Positions 8,166 to 20,672 of a stretch of 64,000 nucleotides of DNA are shown here, piece by piece. Source of the DNA: Hydnum rufescens UP504 (Eukaryota; Basidiomycota; Agaricomycetes; Cantharellales; Hydnaceae); assembly GCA_014904985.1 (NCBI GenBank), contig MU128962.1, forward strand, positions 1-64,000. The letters run 5' to 3'. How positions within the stretch are numbered: position 1 is the stretch's first letter; each line of letters opens with the position of its first letter. The position numbers and the translations under genes were made by a program. Below the pieces are notes generated by a model that saw only the letters and a program-made list of their open reading frames with translations, had not been told where the DNA came from and made no database searches.

Positions 8166-10981
8166 ATGGGGTCAGTAGGATCCTCATCATCGTCGTCAAG
8201 ATATCTGACCACATGTTTCCCCAGGTCGATCACCACCCATGACATTTTTAGGATCACAACCCATGGTATCCTCAGGTCAGCTACCCAGTCCATTTTCTGC
8301 CCCCTCGCGACAATAGCACCTGAGGGGAGCGACACAATGTATCCTCTGCCACCCGCATCTCATCCGGAAATTCACTCAGGAGCAATACCGCCATACCTAA
8401 ACCCAAGTCAAGGGAGGATGTGCGTGGCGGTTGATTTTGGTACTGTGTTATCTGGGGTAGCATGCGGCCTGTCGTCGGACACCGTCGAACAGATTCTGTG
8501 GCCTGGACCGAATCGCAAAGTGCTTACCTCCCTGATTTACGATGCCCAGGGGCGCGTTGTTGCGTGGGGCCATAGATCCCAGGCCGTCGAACTTGAAAAG
8601 GGTTGGATTCGTTGCGAAATGTAGTTTGATTATCTCTACATTGTTTTACCCCCTGCTTATGTTCGCCCCAAAATAGGTTCAAACTTTTGTTGGATCCTAA
8701 TGGTGCCTCAGATCTCATCCCCAGATTTTTTCCCGTATGTCTCTCACACTTCAGCATCAACGCCACTCGTGATGCTGACAATCTATATTCAGTTAGGTAA
8801 GGGACCGATCGATGTTATAACCGACTACCTGCGCGAGCTTTGGCAGGTATGATTCCTTCTCGTTGTAGTTATTTTTCCTCGGCAAGGGAACCAGGAATGT
8901 CCTCCCCATATAGAATGCAAAACCAATGATCCTCATGCGTGGTTATACGAAAGAGGCCCTGCGTATGTCACCTGGCTCTTGATGTCTTCTGTGTTCTTTT
9001 TGTAATGATGTAAGGTTGTAGAATCTGCTGATATTTGGCTTAGTGAGCCTCCCAGTAAGTATGTCTATGTTACATGGTTTGACACATTGCATCCACAGCC
9101 ATCCCGGCGACCTGGAACGTGCGAAATGGCGAGATGATGCGAGACGCGGCCTATGCGGCGTGAGCATCAGTGTTGATCGCCGAGTCAGCTCATTTATATT
9201 CTGTTCCTAGTGGTCTGGTGGCGCCCGAGGGCTCTCAGGAATACGCGGGGGGTCGGGATCGATTGCATATCATATCGTATGTCGCGTCTTGCCCATTGGG
9301 TACGATCTCTTCATTGAAGATTTTCTGTATTCAGTGAACCAGAAGCCGGGGCGGTGCATTGCCTCCTTTGGAAAGATCTGAACCTCAAGCCGGGCCAGTC
9401 TTTCATGGTGTGCAACGCCGGGGGCGGCAGCATAGTGCGTCCGTTTCCTTTGTTTTCTCTCCTAGCGTACGATCAAGGATACTCGCACAGGATACGGCGA
9501 TTTACCGACTTTTAGGGGATGTAACTCAGATTGAAGAGCAGTCGGCTGCTTCGGGTGCCAGCTGCGGATCGCATTTCCTGGACATCTATTTCCGCGTTTA
9601 TCTGGAAGAGTGGCATAGAACTCGAAATATCCTATTGAGCGAGATGAATCTAACGCGTTATATGCATGCTTTCACGTATTCGCAGAAACTCCAGTTCTCA
9701 GGAGAATCGGACGTGAAGGATCTATATTTTGAGTGCTTCGACCCTTCCGATTATAGTGAGTCTAATCAAGTCATCGGATATGCGTAGCCCAACCTTCAGC
9801 TACTTTCTCGATAGACATCCCTGCTCTTTCCGATGACGAGTTTTCAACGGGCAACTCGTGGTGCCAGTGAATGATCTCAAAGAGCGAGTGTTTGACCCCG
9901 TTGTCGACAAGGTACGATTTTTGGATATGGATCTGCCCCGTCCAAAATTCATGTAGATTTTTCAGGTCCTCGGCGTGCTGGAAGCCCAATTGCAGAGAGT
10001 GGACTCAGTGGATGCCCTCCTTCTCGTGGGCGGGTTTTCTGCCAACCCATATCTTTTGAATCGTATCCGGGTATGAATATGATGTCGTCTTTCGATTTCT
10101 CACATATTTATGACCCACGGTGAATGCAGGATACATTCCACGAGCGCTTGCATGGAAGGATTCTGAATCCCATGGAATGAGGATATAGCGACGTCTCTCG
10201 GAGCCACCCAATATGGTCTCACGGAAAGTCTCATACGGAGGCATAAGGGAGCCCCGAGAATCGTCGCTTCCAAGAGCTATATTATCGGTATCGGACCCAA
10301 TCTAGCGACCAGACCCGCAGGCGACTGGAACTCAGAAATGCTCCTGAGATGATGACTGGCTTCAAGGAGTTTTCAAGTATGTACTAGACTTGAATAATTG
10401 TGCCTTACCTGTGGCCCCATTGATGGATTCCCGTTGCCTTCAAGAGCGCAGTATTTGGTGGTCAAGGGCGCATTATTGAAAAAGGGGGAGCCAGTCCTCC
10501 AAGAATTCACGAAGACTTCCTCTAGTCCATCGGGTAGGAACCACCTTCTGTGCGATATTCGCCTGAGCTTTGGAGGTTCTGATTTATCGCATGGCCAGAT
10601 TCCGTTTTTATTGCAAGAGTACTCTTCTCCGACTCAGCAGAGATACGGCTGATACGAGTGGAGGCGATCTGGAACACATCCAAGATTGGGAAATCGATCT
10701 CAGTGATACATCGTTGTTCAAGCGAAACGCACTGAATTCTCCTCTGAATAGGTTTGATACAGGTGAGTGATTGTTCCTCACTTAGGTTAAGGGTCTAATT
10801 GTTTGCGTAGTTTTCGAGATTGGTATTGAAATTGAGAGTCAAGGTGAGTGGACTCTAGGTACGTGCTAGATAGCATATTCACCTAGCTCATTCCGTGAAT
10901 GTCCCAGAAGCGCACGTAGTATGGTTTTGTGATGGAAAACGGGGCGGGCGATTAAGGCTACCTGGAATTCCCTGGAATTGA
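8166..10981 (+). pseudogene. Hsp70-like ATPase, copy alpha (nearly complete, disrupted late)
   Basis: Multi-exon gene for a fungal Hsp70-like protein (actin/Hsp70 ATPase fold). The open frame starts at 8166 (alternative ATG 8337). Visible in order: phosphate-1 motif CVAVDFGTVLSGVACGL (about 8420), FKLLLDPNGA after the intron ending near 8676, GPIDVITDYLRELW (about 8803), IPATWNV-NGEMMRDAAYA (about 9105), GLVAPEGSQEYAGGRDRLHI (about 9212), EPEAGAVHCLL (about 9339), VCNAGGGS (phosphate-2-like, with Asn where Asp is usual), GASCGSHFLDIYF (about 9555), LLLVGGFSANPYLLNRI (adenosine-type motif, about 10,020), and a C-terminus ending NVPEAHVVWFCDGKRGGR before TGA 10,979. A one-base gain creates TGA at 10,178-10,180 and shifts the following conserved frame, so the C-terminal third is lost. 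It faces receptor fragment B tail to tail. Confidence 0.65.
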
Positions 10982-11313
10982 ATTTTGTACAATCCCTAGT
11001 GCGAACTCCAACCTTCTCCATGGACTGGTTCACGTGGAGATTGCGTGTTCTTCACTCGGTATTTCTATTTATTTCACGTATATACAGTAGCCCCTTTCAT
11101 AACACAGACTAGAAATTTCTGTGGGAGGCCGCACTTGGCAGGACCGTGCGGGCCTAGGCAATCCAGTATCCAGTCGATCTGCAAAACCCTCCCAGCATAT
11201 GTGAAGTTTTCTGTCCTGCTCCTGCGCAGTGTCGAATGTACATTCCAGCATTGGATCACCATTCAAACCTCCCTCACAATTCCTTATTCAAGGTGGGATT
11301 TAGCAAATCTAAT
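10982..11313. repeat. Convergent 3' spacer module
   Basis: About 330 bp between the Hsp70-like end and the receptor end. It is repeated at 17,120-17,585 and 27,820-28,270 (GACTGGTTCACGTGGAGATTG or close variants, CCCATATGTGAAGTTTTCTGT-type block). No gene. Confidence 0.6.
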
Positions 11314-12145
11314 TCATTCTCTCATATTATTAATGATTCCGTACATGGCTCTGTATACGCGGAGAAAAGAATCTCCAACTCCATCCTCAAGGCCCCGGCT
11401 CTCCTTCCCCAGGTGGCATCCACACATGAGATTCAGGAACATGCACCCTGTGCGCCACCGGCGGGTCCTCGGGGAACCTCGGGTGGACAAGTGTGACTCC
11501 CCACCCGCCATCGCCGCAGGAGGGTGCAAACCCCTCGCGCCTGGAGCAAGCATCTCCCCTGCAAGAGGAGAAAACATCCCCCCTGAAACAGGAGACAGCA
11601 TATGCGTCATGTAAGACTCCCGCCTGCGATCCTCTTTCTCGTCGCCCTCCTGAGGGTTAGAGAACCCAAATCGGCGGCCTGTGAGGAGCCACAGGAGCGC
11701 ATTGACTGCCCCCGAGGATGCGAAGAGGATGGCTGCAAGAATGATAAACCCATGCTGGACCCTAGGGCCTTTCCGATTCCATTGAAGAAATCGAACGAGG
11801 GATATTGAGGATACCTCCGCGGTGTAGGCCAAATCTAGTAAGGTTCAAGGTCAGTTCGATACTCGCGCCTAAAATGAGCTGGCCAGAAGGATAGTACCTA
11901 TTGGATACGTGAGCTCGAAGGATGGACAGGAATGAAATAGAATTGCCCGCGTGGCCGTCATAGTACTTGCCATGCCATAGATATTGCCTCACGGTGACGA
12001 CGGCGGTCGCCTTCGTAGCAGCCTCTCTAAGCCAGTTAACTACAATAGTGTCGTACAGCACAAAGGAAACGGTAGCTGCCAGCCAATAGTGCTACCGATC
12101 TTGAGTCTTGACGCCTCCACACTCGTGTCAGTGATCCAGCACCAG
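11314..12145 (-). pseudogene. Receptor copy B: 3' half only (TM5-TM7 and tail)
   Basis: Contains exon 9 (TM6 end, TM7 FASSGAVNALLWLLTGRRF and the tail), the micro-exon and a partial exon 7. Homology stops abruptly at about 12,145 inside the WCWI segment, so TM1-TM4 are missing. Exon 7 has also lost 10 bp around the TM5 start, and a 1-bp deletion in the tail (near 11,490) shifts the frame past the usual end. It is the convergent partner of Hsp70-like copy alpha. Confidence 0.7.
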
Positions 12146-12973
12146 ATCGTGGCAGGCGCAGAGTCCTAAGTAGCATCTCCACAAGGGTGTAGGTGCGAGG
12201 ATGAACAAGGCAAAAACAACGAGGAACAGCAAAGCACCAGGGGCCCAACGATACAGGACCAAGAGGAGAGGGGAATCTCCAACCACTTATTACCCTACAG
12301 CTTCATCCAACCCGAGAAAAAGTGAATGACCAAAGGATAAACTCGGAGGGGAATAGCAGGTCGGTGACATCCAAGAAATACGACAATGAGTTCTGAAAGA
12401 GCAGTTGATGATCTGCTAATCGTGCAAGCTCTCGAGCACGCTGTGACATGGTCGAGAGACGGGATATTCCTGTGTGGATACACATGCCAAACGCCGGTAA
12501 TGAAGACCCGACCTGTCACTGACCTGTCCCAGTAGTGCTTCTCTGAAGGCGTAATTTGGCCTGGAATTCACGCAGACTCAGACTGCGGACTGCGTGGCCC
12601 GCTATCTAATGGGCCCTAAATATTAGGTGAAATAGTATTTAGACATTTTTAAACAGGATGGTGCGTGTAGGAACTGTGTACTATTATTTGTGTCGGGCAG
12701 ACTGTATTACACCAGTGTCATCTTGCACGATACTATTACGATTTATGTCCAGAATCGTGCAGGGCTTAAGGGTTCTGGTCGGATTCCCCGAAACCTTTCG
12801 AAGAAACGCGTTTCTCAACGTAAAAATGGCAAAACGTTTGAGGTCATTTCGCCATTTTTACATGAAGAACCGACTCTCGGGAATCCCACAGGCCCTAAGC
12901 ACATGGACGTGACTAATAGTGGGATCCTTATAAACACCACTTGATCAGCCCGCTGGAAAAGACAAACAACAAC
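12146..12973. other. Unique intergenic stretch
   Basis: No similarity to the flanking repeat modules and no recognisable coding segment. The open frames at 12,303-12,519 (minus) and 12,658-12,944 (plus) lack family features and overlap in several frames. The last 150 bp probably include the promoter of the dehydrogenase at 12,974. Confidence 0.4.
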
Positions 12974-14001
12974 ATGGCATCCCCTAAGATTGCAGTCATC
13001 GCAGGTGTGGGCACGGGAGGAGGAACTGGCGCTGCCATAGCGTACGAGCTCTTCTATTCTCATCTTTCTCGCTAAGTCTCTCACGCCCTGCTTCAGCCGA
13101 CGCTTCGCAAACGCGGGTTACAAAGTTGCTCTCCTCTCCCGAAATGCACAAGCCGTTCAAGCGCTTTCGGATTCCATTAAGGCCACTGGTGCCTTGGTAC
13201 GAGCTTTTCCCATCCATTCATGTTCGCGGTGTCTCATATCCCCTCCGCAAAGGCGTATCCGTTCCCACTCTCCGCATACTCTCACACCGAAATCAGCCAT
13301 GCCTTCGACTCTATCAAGAAGGAGTGGCCAAAGTGATTCTATAAGAGTCACCATATGGAACGTCGGAGAGGGCATCTTCTCGCCTTTCCTGGATGTAACC
13401 GAGGAGGAGCTTCAGAAAACTGTGGATACTAGTGTTTTCGGACCCTTTGGCTTTGCTCGCGAATCCATCACCACTTTCAAAGAACAAGAGTACGTTTTCA
13501 CAGTGATCGGTCAACGAGTTGTACACCGCCCACTCATGTGTGACTTCAGGTTGGATGACCAAGGATCGAGAGGCACACTTATATTTACCGGGGCCACAGC
13601 ATCTCTTCGTGGGAATGTCACCACCTCCGCCTTCGCATCGGGAAAGTTCGCCCTCCGAGCCCTTTCGCAATCATTGGCGAAGGAATTTGGAAAACAGAAC
13701 ATCCACGTATGCTCTATTCAACTCTGTAATTTTCTCTCATTAACGCCTCCGGAATTTTGAGGTCTCCCACGCCGTCATAGATGGTGTTATCGCCACGGAC
13801 AGAAAGTATGCAAAAGATGACAACCCGGATGAAGTGCTTCATCCTGAGGCTATCGCAGAGGTGCGCCCCGAACGCCTATTTCCGATGCACATGCATCACT
13901 GACACTCCAATCCCGAACAGGCCTACGAATTTTTAACAAGGCAACATCGATCCGCCTGGACTTGGGAGCTCGACTTGCGACCCGCCCATGGAAAATGGTG
14001 A
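12974..14001 (+). pseudogene. Short-chain dehydrogenase/reductase, frameshifted
   Basis: Exon 1 (12,974-13,041) encodes a Rossmann start with the glycine-rich cofactor loop GVGTGGGTGAAIA. Exon 2 (13,097-13,196) continues RRFANAGYKVALLSRN. From 13,297 come AFDSIKKEWPK, then WNVGEGIFSPFLDVTEEEL and SVFGPFGFARESI; after an intron, NVTTSAFASGKFALRALSQS; and after another, the end RSAWTWELDLRP with TGA 13,999-14,001. The usual catalytic YxxxK reads FASGK here; related fungal and bacterial SDRs also carry Phe at this site as far as I recall. Between EWPK and the WNVGEG segment the frame changes with no room for an intron, so a 1-bp indel near 13,333 probably inactivates the gene. It is not related to the array families and has no second copy here. 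Confidence 0.6.
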
Positions 14002-14404
14002 CCTTTTATTTGTTGTTGTCGTTGGAATGCCTCACATGCCTGGAAAAGATTTTGTACTTGTATGCATGTGATGAAAAATTCCCAGAAACTGCCCTGCTGA
14101 ATTCAGACAGGTTGCCATATGGCATCATTTGTCAAATTAAGAGACGCTGATTTCGAGTGGTAGCGAAGAAACTGATCTCAGTTGAGGTGGTCATGTCGGA
14201 AAACTCGTCCTGTCTCTGTAGATAATTCGGAAACTATACTCCATCATGAGATGCTATGTCTGCTATAAGATGCAATAGTGATCCCTTGTCCAATATAAAG
14301 ATCCAGGTCCTCCGGACCCGCAGGCCTGTCAGATAGATACTCACCTTACCAGTCTCCGGCACCCTCAGAATGAGGATCGTTTCTCAAACAATCAATCAAA
14401 GGAG
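14002..14404. other. Intergenic before Hsp70-like copy beta
   Basis: No gene in 14,002-14,280. From about 14,290 the sequence resembles the 5' flank of copy alpha (CCAGGTCCTCCGGACC). Confidence 0.4.
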
Positions 14405-17119
14405 TTGTTCATCGACCCTCGCCTCGGCAGGTCAGTAGGATCATCATCATCCTCGTCAAGATATCTGACCACATGTTCCCCCAGGTCGACCACTACCCAT
14501 GCTACAGTATTTTGTCTCGTCCCCAAATCTCTTCCGGGAATTCACTCAAACACAAGTCAAGGGAGGATATGCGTGGCCGTTGATTTTGGTACCGTGTTAT
14601 CTGGGGTAGCATGCGGCCTGTCGTCGGACACGGTCGATTCTGTGGCCGGGACCAAATCGCAAGGTACCTACCTCTCTGACTTACGACGCTCAGGGGCACG
14701 TTGTCCCGTGGGGCCATAGATCCCAAGCCGTCGAGCTTCGAAGGGGTTGGATTCGTTGGGAAATGTAGTTTGATTATTTTTGCATTGTCTTATCACCTGC
14801 TTATGTTCGCGCGCAAAATAGGTTCAAACTTTTGTTGAATCCTAATGGTGCCTCAGATATCATCCCCAGGATTTTTCCCGTATGTCTCGCACGCTTCAAC
14901 ACCAACGCGGCTCGTAATGCTGGCAATGTATATTTAGCCAGGTAAGGAACTGATCGATGTTACAACCGACTACCTGCACGGGAGGTATGATTCGTCCTCG
15001 TTATAGTCATTTTTTCTCAGCAAAGAAACAACGAACATCTTCCCCATATAGAACGCAAAGCCAAGGATCCTCAAGTGTGGCTATACCAAACAGGCCCGGG
15101 TGCGTCACCTGGCTCTGGGTGCCTTCTGTGTTATTTTTGTAATGACCAAGGTTGTAGAATCTGCTGATATTTGGCTCTGTGAGCTTCCTGGTGACTATGT
15201 GTATATTATATGGTTTGACACATTGCCTCGACGGCCATCCCGGCGACCTGGAACGTGCGAAATGGCGAGATGATGCGAGACGCGGCCTATGCACTGGCAG
15301 TGTGAACATCAGTATTGATTGCCCAGTCAGCTCATTTATATTCTGTATTCAGTGGTCTGGTGGCGCCTGAGGGCTCTCAGGAATACGCGGGGGTCGGGAT
15401 CGATTACATATCATATCGTGTGTCACACCCTGCCCATTGGGTACGATCTCTTCATTGAGGATTTTCTGTACTCAGTGAACCAGAAGCCGGGGCTGTCCAC
15501 TGTGTCCTTTGGAAAGATCTGCGGCTCACGCCGGGCCAGTCTTTCATGGTGTGCAACGCTGGAGGTGGTAACATAGTGCGTCCTTTTCCTTTGTTCTTAC
15601 TCCCATTATACCATCAAGGATATTCCCACAGGATACGGCGATTTACCAAGTTTTAAGCAATGTAACTCAGATTGCAGAACGTTGTACTTCTTCGGGTGCC
15701 AGCTGAGGGTCGCATTTCCTGGACATCAACTTTCGCGCTTATCTAGAAGAGTGGCATAGAACCCGAAACGTTCCATTGAGCGAGAGGAATCCAGCGCGTT
15801 ATATGCACGCGTTCACGTATTCACAGAAACTTGGGTTTAATGGAAAGCAGGAAGCGAGGGATCTCCATTTTGAGTGCTTCGACCCTAGTGAGTCTAATCA
15901 AGTCATCGGATATGCGTGGCCCAACCTTCAACTACTTTCTCGATAGACGTCCCTGCTCTTTCCGATCACGAGTTTCTCAACGGGCAACTCGTGCTGCCAG
16001 TGAACGATCTCAGAGAGCGAGTGTTTGACCCCGTTATCAATAAGGTACGATTTTTGGATATAGATCTGGCCCTGTCCAAAATTCGTGTGGATTTTTCAGG
16101 TCCTCGGCGTACTAGAAGCCCAATTACACAGGGTAGACTCAGTGAATGCCCTCGTTCTCGTGGGTCGGTTTTCTGCGAACCCATATCTTTTGGATCGTAT
16201 ACGGGTACGAATGTGTCGTCTTTCGATTTCCCATATATTTATGTCACGCCACGATGAATGCAGGATACATTCCACGAGCGCTTGCATGGAAAGATTGGTT
16301 CCCATGGATCTGGATATAGCGACGTCTCGGAGCCACCCAATATGGTCTCGAGGAAAGCCTCATACAGCGGTCGATCGGAGCTCCAACAATCATCGCTTCC
16401 AAGAGTTATATCATGGGGATCGGTCCCAATCTAGCGATCAGCCCTGGAGGCTACTGGAACTCGGGAAATCCCCCTGGGGTGACTATGAGCTTCAACGGGA
16501 TTTTCGAGTATGTATCAACTTGGATAATTATGCCTCACTTATCACCTCGTTGATGGATCCCCTTTACCTTCAAGAGCACATATTTGGTGGTCAAGGGCGC
16601 ATTATTGAAAAAGGGGGAGCCAGTCCTCCAAGAATTCATGAAGACTTCCTCTAGTCTTTCGGGTAGGCACGACCTTGTGTGCGATATTCGCCTGAGCCTT
16701 GGAGGTTCTGATTTATCGCATGGCTAGATTTCGTCTTTATTACAAGAGTATACACCTCCGATTCAGCAGAGATACGGGCTGATACGAGTGGAGGCGATCT
16801 GGAATACATCCAAAATTGGGAAATCGATCTTAGTGCTGTATCGTTGTTCAAGCAGCATGCGCGGATTCTCCTCGGAATAGGTTTGATACAGGTGAGTGAT
16901 TATTCCTGTCGAAGCTCACGTAGGTTGGGGGTCTATTTTTTTGCGTAGTTTTCGAGATTGGTATCGAAATTGAGAGTCAAGGTGAGTGGACTCCACGTAC
17001 GTGCTAGATGGCATTTCCACTTGGCTCATTCCGTGAACGTTCCAGAAGCGCACGTAGTATGGTTTTGTGATGGAAAACGGGGCGGGCGATTAACGCTACC
17101 TGAAATCCCAGGGAATTGA
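14405..17119 (+). pseudogene. Hsp70-like ATPase, copy beta (disrupted)
   Basis: Collinear with copy alpha from the phosphate-1 motif CVAVDFGTVLSGVACGL (about 14,572) to the C-terminal block ending TGA 17,117-17,119. Defects: the region encoding the alpha N-terminus (MYPLPPASHPEI) is largely deleted; a 5-bp loss just after the phosphate-1 exon (GTCGATTCTGTGG against GTCGAACAGATTCTGTGG in alpha) shifts the frame; and a 2-bp loss near 16,325 (GACGTCTCGGAGCC) shifts it again at the site where alpha is also broken. The adenosine-type motif reads LVLVGRFSANPYLLDRI, with Gly to Arg in the glycine pair. It converges with receptor C. Confidence 0.65.
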
Positions 17120-17585
17120 ATCCTGTACAATCCCCTAGTGCGAACTGCGGCCTTCTCCATGGACTGGTTCACGTGGAGATTGGGTGTTCTTCACTCGATA
17201 TTTCTATTCACTTCGCGTATATACAGTAGCCCCTTTCATAACAAGACTAGAAGATTTCGGTGTGAAGCTGCACTTGGCCAGGACCCGCGCGGGCCCCAGG
17301 CGGTCTGGTATCTGGTCGATCTACCAGCATATGTGAAGTTTTCTGTCCTGCGTGGTACCGGATGTACATTTCAGCATTGGATCACCATTCAAACCTCCCT
17401 CACAATCCCTCATTGAAGTCTGAATTCCAGTTGGTGGGGATTTCAGCAAATCTAACCGATGATCAGTTTTAGTTTATTCTCTTGCAATCATTTTGTTTTA
17501 GTACATATCTAGATTTACTTTTCACATTAATTCCATACCTTTGTTCTACATATAGACGCGGAGAAAAAAATCATCAACTCCATCC
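17120..17585. repeat. Convergent 3' spacer module, copy 2
   Basis: Homologous to 10,982-11,313, extended on the right by the common receptor 3' flank (GTTGGTGGGGATTT, TATAGACGCGGAGAAA). No gene. Confidence 0.55.
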
Positions 17586-19246
17586 TCAAGGTCCTAGCTC
17601 ACCTTCCCGGGGCGCCATCCACACATAAGGTCCAGGAACATGCACCCTGTGCGCCACCGGCGGGTCCTCAGGGAAGCTCGGATGGGACAAGTGTGACTCC
17701 CCACCCGCCATCGCTGCAGGAGTGTGAAAACCCCTCGCGTCTGGAGCAAGCATCTCCCCTGCAAGAGGAGAAAGCATCCCCCCTGAAACAGGAGACAGCA
17801 TATGCGCTATGTAAGGCTCCCGCCTGCGATCCTCTTTCTCGTCGCCCTCCTGGGGGTTAGAGAACCCGAATCGGCGGCCTGTGAGGAGCCACAGGAGTGC
17901 GTTGACTGCCCCCGAGGATGCGAAGAGGATGGCTGCAAGGATGATAAACCCATGCTGGACCCTAGGGCCCTTCCGATTCCATTGAAGAAATCGAACGAGG
18001 GATATTGGGAATACCTCCACGGTGTAGGCTAAATCCAGTAAGGTTCAAGGTCAGTTCGATACTCGCGCTTAAAATGAGCTGGCCAGAATGATAGTACCTA
18101 TTGGATACCTGAGCTCGGAGGATGGACAGGGATGAAATAGGATCAGGGCCTTGGCCGCGTCGCCGTGATAGTACTTACCATGCCATAGATATTGCCTCAC
18201 GGTGACGACGGCGGTCGCGTTTCGTGGCAGCCTCTCTAAGCCAGTTAACTATAATGGTGCCATACAGCACAAAGGAAACGGTAGCCGCCAGCCAATAGTA
18301 GGCATATGTGCTGCCGATCTTGAGTCTTGACGCCTCCACACTGGTGGCAGTGATCCAGCACCATGGGCTATGGGTGGGATGGTCAAAAAAATAAAACGTT
18401 GATACAATGAGCAAATATAGTGGAGGACACACTCACCCAGTGTTCCCATAGTAATGTGGGATAGTCGTTGCAGGAATAATGATAATGAGAAACAGGAAGA
18501 GGAAAATGAAGACGATCATGGCCACCGCAAGTCGACGCGCTTGCGACCGATTGAGCTTGCCAGGGAACATGGTTTGTATGAACGTCATGACAGCGATTGC
18601 AATCGTGAACCACGCTATGATGGATAAGTACTGATCAGGAACCCACTAATGGAAAACCCGTATCCAAGACGTACACGCCCCATCATCTCCAATCTGTTTG
18701 AGCACGGCTGCAATGGAAAGACATTTTCAGCAGAGTTCACTGGAGCTATCGCATAACTGACAGATTCACCTTGGGTGGTACAATACGAATCCTCAGTGAC
18801 TTTCCCATTGAACGCCCACCGCGCATTGAGGATATTCGCCGTGGCTTGTATACTGCTTGATTGAGTCAGGGGTAGCTGCGCCTTGTTTGTACACTCAAAC
18901 TTGCCTATCCATGAAAATGGCAATGAGAAATAAGAGAGAGACTGGTTGGAACGAGGAGTCCCAACCGCCATGCCGTCGGTAATGTTTAATGGCATGACGC
19001 TGTGGGCGGTGCGAGAGATTCATAGCCGTCAAAAGTGCGTCAAGCAAAAATACTTACGGTGGTGATCACAAAGAGTATTGTCACACCTACAAAGGACACT
19101 ACCCCCACCTCAGCGAGAAGCTGCAGCACCCGTCTCTCGTGAGCCATGGTGACGGGCAGGAATAGGTGACGCACCAGGATTCCTGAGCGAAGTGCAAAAT
19201 TGCTCTGAAGAGATGTATTCCAGTCGTCAGGATCGATGTTCGCCAT
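17586..19246 (-). CDS. Receptor copy C: putative 7TM Git3/cAMP-receptor-like GPCR, intact
   Basis: Start ATG 19,246 (MANIDPDDWNTSLQSNF); end TGA 17,586-17,588; about 388 residues over nine exons by my model. All nine exons join in frame using the same junctions as copy E. The short N-terminus has an N-x-S/T site (NTS) consistent with an extracellular end. The TGA in the unspliced TM2 region falls inside intron 3, which has a GC donor (GATAG|GCAAGT) and a CTGAC branch point. TM3 follows YCTTQ and AVLKQIGDDGA; the second loop has WCWI; exon 9 gives YTVEVFPISLVRFLQW, TM7 with ALLWLLTGRRFGF, and an acidic, Pro/Ser-rich cytoplasmic tail of about 100 residues. It is convergent with Hsp70-like beta. 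Ligand unknown. Confidence 0.75.
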
Positions 19247-19699
19247 AGGAAGGAACAGGATGATTCATGGGCAAACTTTATGGTGGAAGGACGTCAAACC
19301 CTTCTGAATATAGCAAGGCTTTGGATTGGGTAAGAACCAAGTAAAGGGCCAGATATCTATCCATATCTTGAAGGGGTCCCCGGAGGCTGTGAGTGACTGA
19401 ATGGGCATTGAACCGAAAGGGGGAGCGGGTTCACGGTACATATCGGGCCTGGGCACTTCGGGACCGAGTTGCAGGCACAATTCTCAACGGAGATACCCGC
19501 GGGAAGGTAGCGGTGCGCGCTCGATAGACTCGTGATCAGTCTGTCACCGAGCCGTCGAGGGACTAGTATAATGAGGATTGCCGGCAGGTTCTGTCTAGCG
19601 ACCAATCACAATCCACTGGCAGCGCTAATGTTTCCAGTCTCGATAAAATACTGTCAAATATGGTGCAAGAGTCTCCGGTACGGCTTATTTTTCAAATAA
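19247..19699. repeat. Receptor C 5' flank
   Basis: Shared 5'-flank motifs (GGCAAACTTTATGG, CTTCTGAATATAGCAAGGCTTTGG, CATATCGGGC) to about 19,500, then unique sequence up to the Hsp70-like fragment delta. No gene. Confidence 0.5.
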
Positions 19700-20590
19700 T
19701 CAGAACCCTCAATCAAGGACCCATTCATCGAACCTAGCCTCATCGTCCTCGTCAAGATATTTGACCACACGTTTCCCCAGGTTCACCATTGCCCATGCCG
19801 TTTTCTGCCCCCTTCAGGACAATATCATGGAAGCGGAGCGACATGACGTATCCTCTGGCAGAGTCCTCCCCTCTCATCTGGAAATTGCCCCAGAAATGAT
19901 ATGGGACGTAGGCCTATAGCTAGTGAGGGGAGAATTGTCGTCGGACACGGTCGAATAGATTCTGTGGCCGGAACCAAATCGCAAGCCACCTATCCCTGAT
20001 TTATGAGGCTCAGGGGCGCAATGTCGAGTCGGGCCATAGATCCCATGCCCAACCTTAAAAGACGTCGAAAAATGGAATTTGATTATTTCTTGCATTGTCA
20101 TATCCAAGGATCTTCAAGCGTGGTTATACGAACGAGGCCCTGCGCATGTCATCTGGCTCCTGGCGCGTTCTGTTATTCTTGTAATGACGTAGGGTTGTAG
20201 AGTCTGCTGATTTTGAGCTTTGTGAGCCTCCTGGGTCACTACGTCTATATTGTATGGTGTGGCACATTGCAGCCACAGCCATCGCAGCGACCTGGAACGT
20301 GCAAAATGGCGAGATGGTGCGGGACGCGGCCTGTGCAGCGTGGGCATCAGTGTTGATTGCCAAGTGAGCTCGTTTATATTCTGTATTCACTGGTCTGGAA
20401 GCGCCGAGGGCTCTCAGGAATACGTGGGGGTTCGGGATCGATTGTACATCATATCGTACATCACACCTTGCCCATTGGGTATGATCTCTCCACTGAAGAT
20501 TTTCCATCCAGTCGATCTGCAAAACCCTCCAGTATATGTGAAGTTTTCTATCGTGCGTGGTATCGAACGTAAATTCCAGCATTGCATAGA
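19700..20590 (+). pseudogene. Hsp70-like remnant, copy delta
   Basis: Heavily deleted. 19,720-20,060 matches the 5' end of alpha and beta but lacks the phosphate-1 motif (only the following GTCGTCGGACACGGTCGA part remains). At about 20,105 it jumps to the segment with a TGGTATG-GGCACATTGC acceptor region and an ATTGCAGCGACCTGGAACG-type block (about 20,283), then to RDRL-type sequence near 20,435, and fuses at about 20,505 to the 3' spacer (CATCCAGTCGATCTGCAAAA). The whole 3' half is missing. It lies convergent with receptor D. Confidence 0.65.
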
Positions 20591-20672
20591 TTGCTCTTCC
20601 AAACCCCTCTCATAGTCCCTCATTCAAGCGGGAACGTGAATTTCAGCTTATCATTCTCGTGATCATTTCATA

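Noticed and set aside
9780..9830. TAG codons in Hsp70-like alpha near 9,785 and 9,811
   Set aside because: They fall in an intron with donor GTGAGT after the DPSDY codons and acceptor CGATAG; the real lesion is at 10,178.
18895..19000. Apparent nonsense codons in the TM2 region of C (also in A, E, G and J)
   Set aside because: They lie inside intron 3 once the GC-AG donor and CTGAC branch point are recognised; they are not evidence of pseudogenes.
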